DNA of 64,000 bases, from assembly GCA_958298945.1 (NCBI GenBank), contig OY282605.1:33086811-33150810 (forward strand), written 5' to 3'. The DNA comes from Atherix ibis. Lineage: Eukaryota; Arthropoda; Insecta; Diptera; Athericidae. Each line of letters starts with the position of its first letter. Positions within the stretch are counted from its first letter, which is position 1. Positions 59,879 through 64,000 of this stretch are shown piece by piece. The position numbers and the translations under genes were made by a program. The notes beneath the pieces are model-generated. The model had not been told where the DNA came from and searched no databases. It was given only the letters and a program-made list of their open reading frames with translations.

Positions 59879-61995
59879 TTGTGTTGTCCGGAAAGTAATA
59901 TAAAAATAATAGTGAACTAATATTTAATTCAATTAAATATTCTCCAGTCTGATCCAATACCCCTTTACCATCTTTCTAGTAGTAGCATGATTCCATGCTC
60001 ATAAAATTTTTGTTCTTTGCTGACAAAAAACTGATCCAAGTAATTTTTGACCTTCTCATTTGAATTAAAGGTTTTACCGTCTAAAAAATATTGTAGAGAC
60101 CGGAACAAACGATAATCGGAAGGTGCTAGGTCTGGAGAGTATGGAGGGTGTGGCAGTACGAGGTCTGTTCAAAAAGTATCGCAAATTTTGTGTTTTTTCA
60201 AAAATTATTTATTAATTCATGAATATCTATTTTGTCTCGTTCAAAGTACTCCCCACCAGATATTATTCACTTGTGCCAACGTCTATTCCAATCCTCGAAA
60301 CACTTCAAAAAATCATTTTTTGTGATCTTGTTCAGCTCCTCCTTCGATGCCGTCACACTCGTAGGGTAGCGTCGCCCTTCATGCGGCTCTTCAGTTTCGA
60401 GAACAAGAAAAAGTCACAGAAGGCCAAATCTGGGGAATACGGTGGCTGTAGCATTATTAGTGTGTTGTTTTTGGCCACAAATGGAAAAAGCCAATTTTTG
60501 TTCTTCCACAAATCCGGGCGTTTCTGTCGGATTGCTTCGCGCAACTTGCGCATAAGTTTCAGGTAATATTCCTTATTGACCGTTCTACCCTGTGGCAAGA
60601 ACTCATGATGTACCACGCCTCTGCAATCGAAACTTCGCGCTTTTTTCTGTCTTGGCTCGTGCGGCAGCTTCCATTGAGATGATTGAGCTTTCGTTTCCAC
60701 GTCATAACCATAATTCCATGATTCTCCACCAGTCATGACCCTCTGGAGTAAATTTGGGTCGTCGCACACCAACAGCTCCGTCGCACACCAACAGCTCAGA
60801 GTCCAACAGCTCCTTAGCAATGTTAATGCGATGCCATTTTTTGGTCGAAATTGAGCAAAAATCGAAGGCGAGCCAAAACACGTGCAAGCAATGCAGCTGT
60901 CAAAAATTAACTGGATATTCAAAATGGCCGAACTTGTCAGCATAAGTGAAAGATATGAGTACCAACATAACGCCATGAAAAGTCGAAAATCGAATATACG
61001 TAACCCGCGATACTTTTTGAACAGACCTCGTATATCCAATCTAAGCTCTAAAAGCTTTTGCCGAGTGGTCAAACTTGTATGTAGTTTCGCATTATCCTGT
61101 TGGAACACTATACCTTTCCTATTGACCAATTATTGCCTTGTTTCTTTAAGTGAATCATTAAATTTGTCTAACTCATGATTTTACACTTTAGAATTGATTA
61201 TTGTGTTGCTCGGTAGAAGCTCAAAATAAACGATTCCTTTGAAATCCCACCAAACAGATAGCATAACCTTTTTTTGATGAATATTGGCTTTCGAAGCGCT
61301 TTGAGCCGGTTCATTTTTTCCACTCCAGGATCTTTTACGCTTAGCATTATTGTGGACAACCTCTTTTTCGTCCCCAGTAATGATACGGTTCAAAAATGGA
61401 TCATTTTCTTGGCGTTTGAGAAGCAAATCACAAACGTCAATGCGACGGCACAATTTTTTTCCGAAATAAGATGAGGAGCCCATATGTCGATATTTGAAAT
61501 TAAACCTATCCGTTTCAAATGATCATGAACGGGCGATTTTGATAAATTTAATCTTTCAGTGATCTCACGAGTTGTTTTTCGCAGGTTTGAATCCAATAAT
61601 GCCTTTATTGTGTCTTCATCAGCTTCAACTGGCCTTCCAGAACGTGGTGCATCTTCGAGATCGAAATTGACGGATCGAAATTTTGCAAACCAGTTTTGGC
61701 ACTTGCACTCCCTTAACATATCTTCTCTATACACATTGGATAATATTTTTTTTGCTTGAACAGCATTTTTATCTTTTCTATAGTAAAAAAAGTAAAATAT
61801 GCTGAAAATGCTGTTTTTCACTTTTCATATTTAAAAGGTTATCAACCAGGAAACTACTGTGAAGAATCAATCGAATTTTTTCGCTGTCAAAATGCATAAC
61901 ATATGTTTATGCGGCTTAAATATGAAGTTGGTTGTGAAAAAATACAATAAAGTCCTCTGTTGAGAAACAACGAAATTACTTTCTGGGCAACCCAA
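59879..61995 (-). mobile_element. Mariner C, split by mariner A6
   Basis: Terminal repeats TTGTGTTGTCCGGAAAGTAA and TTGGGTTGCCCAGAAAGTAA (the latter on minus), TA on both sides. The transposase starts near 61821. It has FYYRKDKNAVQAKKILSNVY, SGRPVEADEDTIKALL, LISNIDIWAPHLISEKN, then a frameshift, IITGDEKEVVHNN (D1 kept, Trp to Glu), VVHNNAKRKRSWS and FQQDNAKLHTSL (D2, about 61110). A6 follows at a TA, then LPHPPYSPDLAPSDYRLF (D3) at 60110-60158 and a C-terminus near 59960. Without A6 it is about 1.25 kb. Confidence 0.92.
60159..61030 (-). mobile_element. Mariner A6, internally deleted, inside mariner C
   Basis: CGAGGTCTGTTCAAAAAGT at the left, inverse at the right, TA at 60157 and 61031. It lacks the helix-turn-helix (same junction as A4) and the 45-base D2 segment (same as A1 and A2). 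D1 is TGGESW (Asp to Gly). An 18-19-base duplication (GTCGCACACCAACAGCTC) lies at 60757-60795. D3 (SPDLAFCDFFLF) is kept. A long minus frame from mariner C reads into it, but only as a chance fusion. Confidence 0.9.
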
Positions 61996-62225
61996 TAAGA
62001 ATAAAATTTTATTTTCGATTGGTTGTCCAGTAGTCTAATAAGCAGTCGTTAGCGTCTGTTAAGTGCAAGTCTTTATGACGTCGTATAAGCGTTCCAAGTA
62101 AGTCGTTTGTCTAGGTTTATTCGGAAGTACGGTACTTTATCTTTTAATGGAATAATATTGCCATTAAAGTATATATTGAGATAGATCTTGGGATCAACTG
62201 GGATGTTAAAGGTATAAATATTGTA

Positions 62226-63258
62226 CGAGGTCTGTTCAAAATGTATCGCGAATTTTGAATTTCCGCGGGTTACTTATATTCGATTTTCGATTTTTTTTGT
62301 GGCGTTATATTGGTACTCATGTCTCCAACTTTTGCCTATAAGTTCGGCCATTTGGAATGTTCAGTTAATTTTGCTTGCACGTGTTTTGGCTCGTCTTCGA
62401 TTTTTGCCCAGTCCAAAAAATGGATCAAAGAATCTGTATCAAATTTTGTGTGAAAAACAAAATTAATTGCGTGGACGCATTCCGAATATTGACTGTGGCA
62501 TATGGTGAAGCTACCTTGAACCAAAGCAATGTTTATCGGTGGTACAAAATGTTCTCAGAGGGCCGAGAAGATATGAACGACGAAAAGCGTGCCGGACGCC
62601 TGATCACGTCAACAACAGACGAAAACATTGATGAAGTGAAGAAAATAGTATTGGCCAATCATCGAATCACCGTTAGAGAAGTTGCTGAGGACTTAAAAAT
62701 ATCGATTGGCTCATGGTATTCGATTTTTACCAATGATTTAGTCGTAAGACGGGTCGCCGCGAAATTTGCACCAAAATTGTTCAATTTAGACCAAAAACAG
62801 TATCGCATTATCATTGGTGACGAATCATGGGTTTATGGTTATGACGTGGAAACCAAAGCTCAATCATCCCAATGGAAGCTGCCGCACGAGCCAAGACTGA
62901 AAAAAGCGCGCCAAGTTCGGTTGAATGTGAAGGTTTTGCTTACAGTTTTCTTCGATTGCAGGGGCGTTGTGCATCATGAGTTTTTGCCACAGGGTAGAAC
63001 GGTCAATAAGGAATATTACCTGCATGTTATAAAGACGGCTACGCTACGATTGAGGATATAAAGACGGCATCGAAGGAGGAGCTTAACAAGGTCACAAAAA
63101 ATGATTTTTTGAAGTGTTTCGAGGATTGGAAAAAACATTGGCACAAGTGTATTATATCTGGTGGGGATAACTTTGAAGGAGACACAATAGATATTCATGA
63201 ATAAATAAATAATTTTTGAAAAAACACAAAATTCGCGATATTTTTTGAACCGACCTCG
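62226..63258 (+). mobile_element. Mariner A7, inside the jockey relic
   Basis: CGAGGTCTGTTCAAAATGT to GAACCGACCTCG with TA on both sides. The longest open frame of the family: it starts MDQRICIKFCVKNK at 62420, with the helix-turn-helix (NVYRWYKMFSEGRED) and ITVREVAEDLKISIGS. A deletion removes the segment before D1, which is intact (GDESWVYGYD). It continues through VVHHEFLPQGRTVNKEYYL, but D2 and D3 are removed by a deletion joining YYLHV to the C-terminal TASKEELNKVTKND region. Confidence 0.92.
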
Positions 63259-64000
63259 TATAAGATTGGACGAAGAATACTACCTTGAGGAACACCAGTT
63301 GTGATAGGGGTTATTTCGGAATGATTAGTATTATCTGTTACTTGGAAATGATGTTAGAAGCGATATGACTTTGAAATAAGAAAGTATGTAGATGGTAGGA
63401 AGCTCTTGAGGGTGCCACTTTCAACCACACGATGACATGTTGGGTTGTGGAGTGTTCTGATCGGAAACCGAATTGGTGATCGGGAATAATTTTAGCATCT
63501 TCAAGTATAGGGAAAAGGCGTTTTAAGAGGAATTTTTCAAAGATTTTACAAAGAATTAGTAACAAGCTGATAGATCTATGCGAAAATGGGAATTTTACTG
63601 GTTTTTTTTTGGGCTTGAGTATCATTTTAATAATTGAAAATTTCTAAAGTAAGGGAAAATAGGTAATATGAAAAATACTATTGACTATGAAGGTGATAAG
63701 CTAGATAGTTTTCTTGGAGATTTTTTTGAACATAGGGGCTGTTATTAAATCATAACCGGGGCTTTTTTATTCAGAAGTTGCCGGATTCGATTTTTAATTA
63801 TGGATGGGTTAATATTTTTAGAACGAGGACTTACAGAAAGTGCGTCTTAGTTTGATATTTTTGTATTTCTATAGAAAGTTCTCGGTGCAGTTGGTTTAGT
63901 TTGTTTTTATGACTAAGCATGAAGAATAGATGGAAAATTTCTGCATAAAATGTACACTAGCTCATAACACGGTTGGTTGGCTGTAAATATACAATATGAC

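Larger units (their letters stand above)
59458..64000 (-). mobile_element. Jockey-like LINE, interrupted by two DNA transposons, runs off the window
   Basis: The poly(A) tail is at 59458-59469 (T run on plus). Minus-strand reverse transcriptase pieces: PISLLLILCKIFEKFLLKR type N-terminal block (63490-63600), HQFGFRSEHSTTQH (63440-63480), GVPQGSILRPIL (63265-63295), then across mariner A7 YNIYTFNIPVDPK (62190-62225), YFNGNIIPLKDKVPYFRINL and DKRLTWNAYTT (62080-62160), then across mariner C MILKTILTYSSTKASDSF and SKILRKIVNAP (59760-59876). The reading frame is restored when the inserts and one TA copy are removed. A few stops and a shift remain. Confidence 0.85.

Noticed and set aside
60353..61129. 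258-codon minus-strand frame
   Set aside because: A chance fusion of the mariner C D2 region with mariner A6 leader and body across an insertion joint; not a gene.

Overview
The window is AT-rich eukaryotic DNA with GT-AG introns, small fly-type introns (60-100 bp) next to multi-kilobase ones, and a heavy load of decayed transposable elements. The one gene identified with confidence is a calpain C (CalpC) orthologue, a catalytically dead calpain known from Drosophila. That gene and the element mix (mariner, jockey- and R1-like LINEs, PIF/Harbinger) point to a brachyceran fly, though the species cannot be named from sequence alone.

Genes. CalpC lies on the minus strand. Ten exons between 36332 and 3091 give about 720 residues in one phase-consistent reading frame; the first exon(s) were not found. 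It has a protease-like domain, a C2-like domain III and a degenerate penta-EF-hand domain. The catalytic Cys and Asn positions hold Pro and Ser, while the His is kept. Four introns are very large (3.3, 7.2, 7.3 and 12.9 kb) and packed with dead transposons. Within the 7.2-kb intron, on the opposite strand (10140-11057), sits an intronless gene for a putative secreted, Thr-rich protein of 305 residues.

Mobile DNA. Nearly everything else recognisable is transposon debris. (1) Mariner family A: seven copies, at 3758, 11725, 17300, 24111, 52748, 60159 and 62226. (2) Mariner family B: 36493 and 42207. (3) Mariner C: 59879, with an older relative near 27560. (4) Single mariners D (44809), E (57107), F (about 56175) and G (about 5850). 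(5) A large, very decayed Tc1/mariner-superfamily family, called T here, with a GDVNWPPRSCDLTPLD-type signature and about a dozen fragments. (6) A PIF/Harbinger element at 24980-25897. (7) LINE relics, R1-like at 32390-33960 and jockey or RNase H-bearing at 24941, 29380, 37740, 39140 and 59458-64000. Several are stacked inside one another with clean target-site duplications, so relative ages can be read. The clearest case is the right end: a jockey element is cut by mariner C and by a mariner A, and mariner C is itself cut by another mariner A.

Repeats. A dimeric tandem array occupies bases 1-1735 and may continue to the left. A second array with units of about 280-385 bp fills 48345-50340. 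Two mariner copies carry perfect hairpins (27-bp and 18-bp arms) with 7-nt loops, which look like template-switch scars.

I found no tRNA, rRNA, CRISPR array or intact viral genome, and no evidence of a novel multi-gene system. The most interesting signals are the nested insertions, the conflicting shared rearrangements among mariner A copies, the hairpins, the nested gene, and a GC-rich stretch near 43.9-44.7 kb that I cannot explain.
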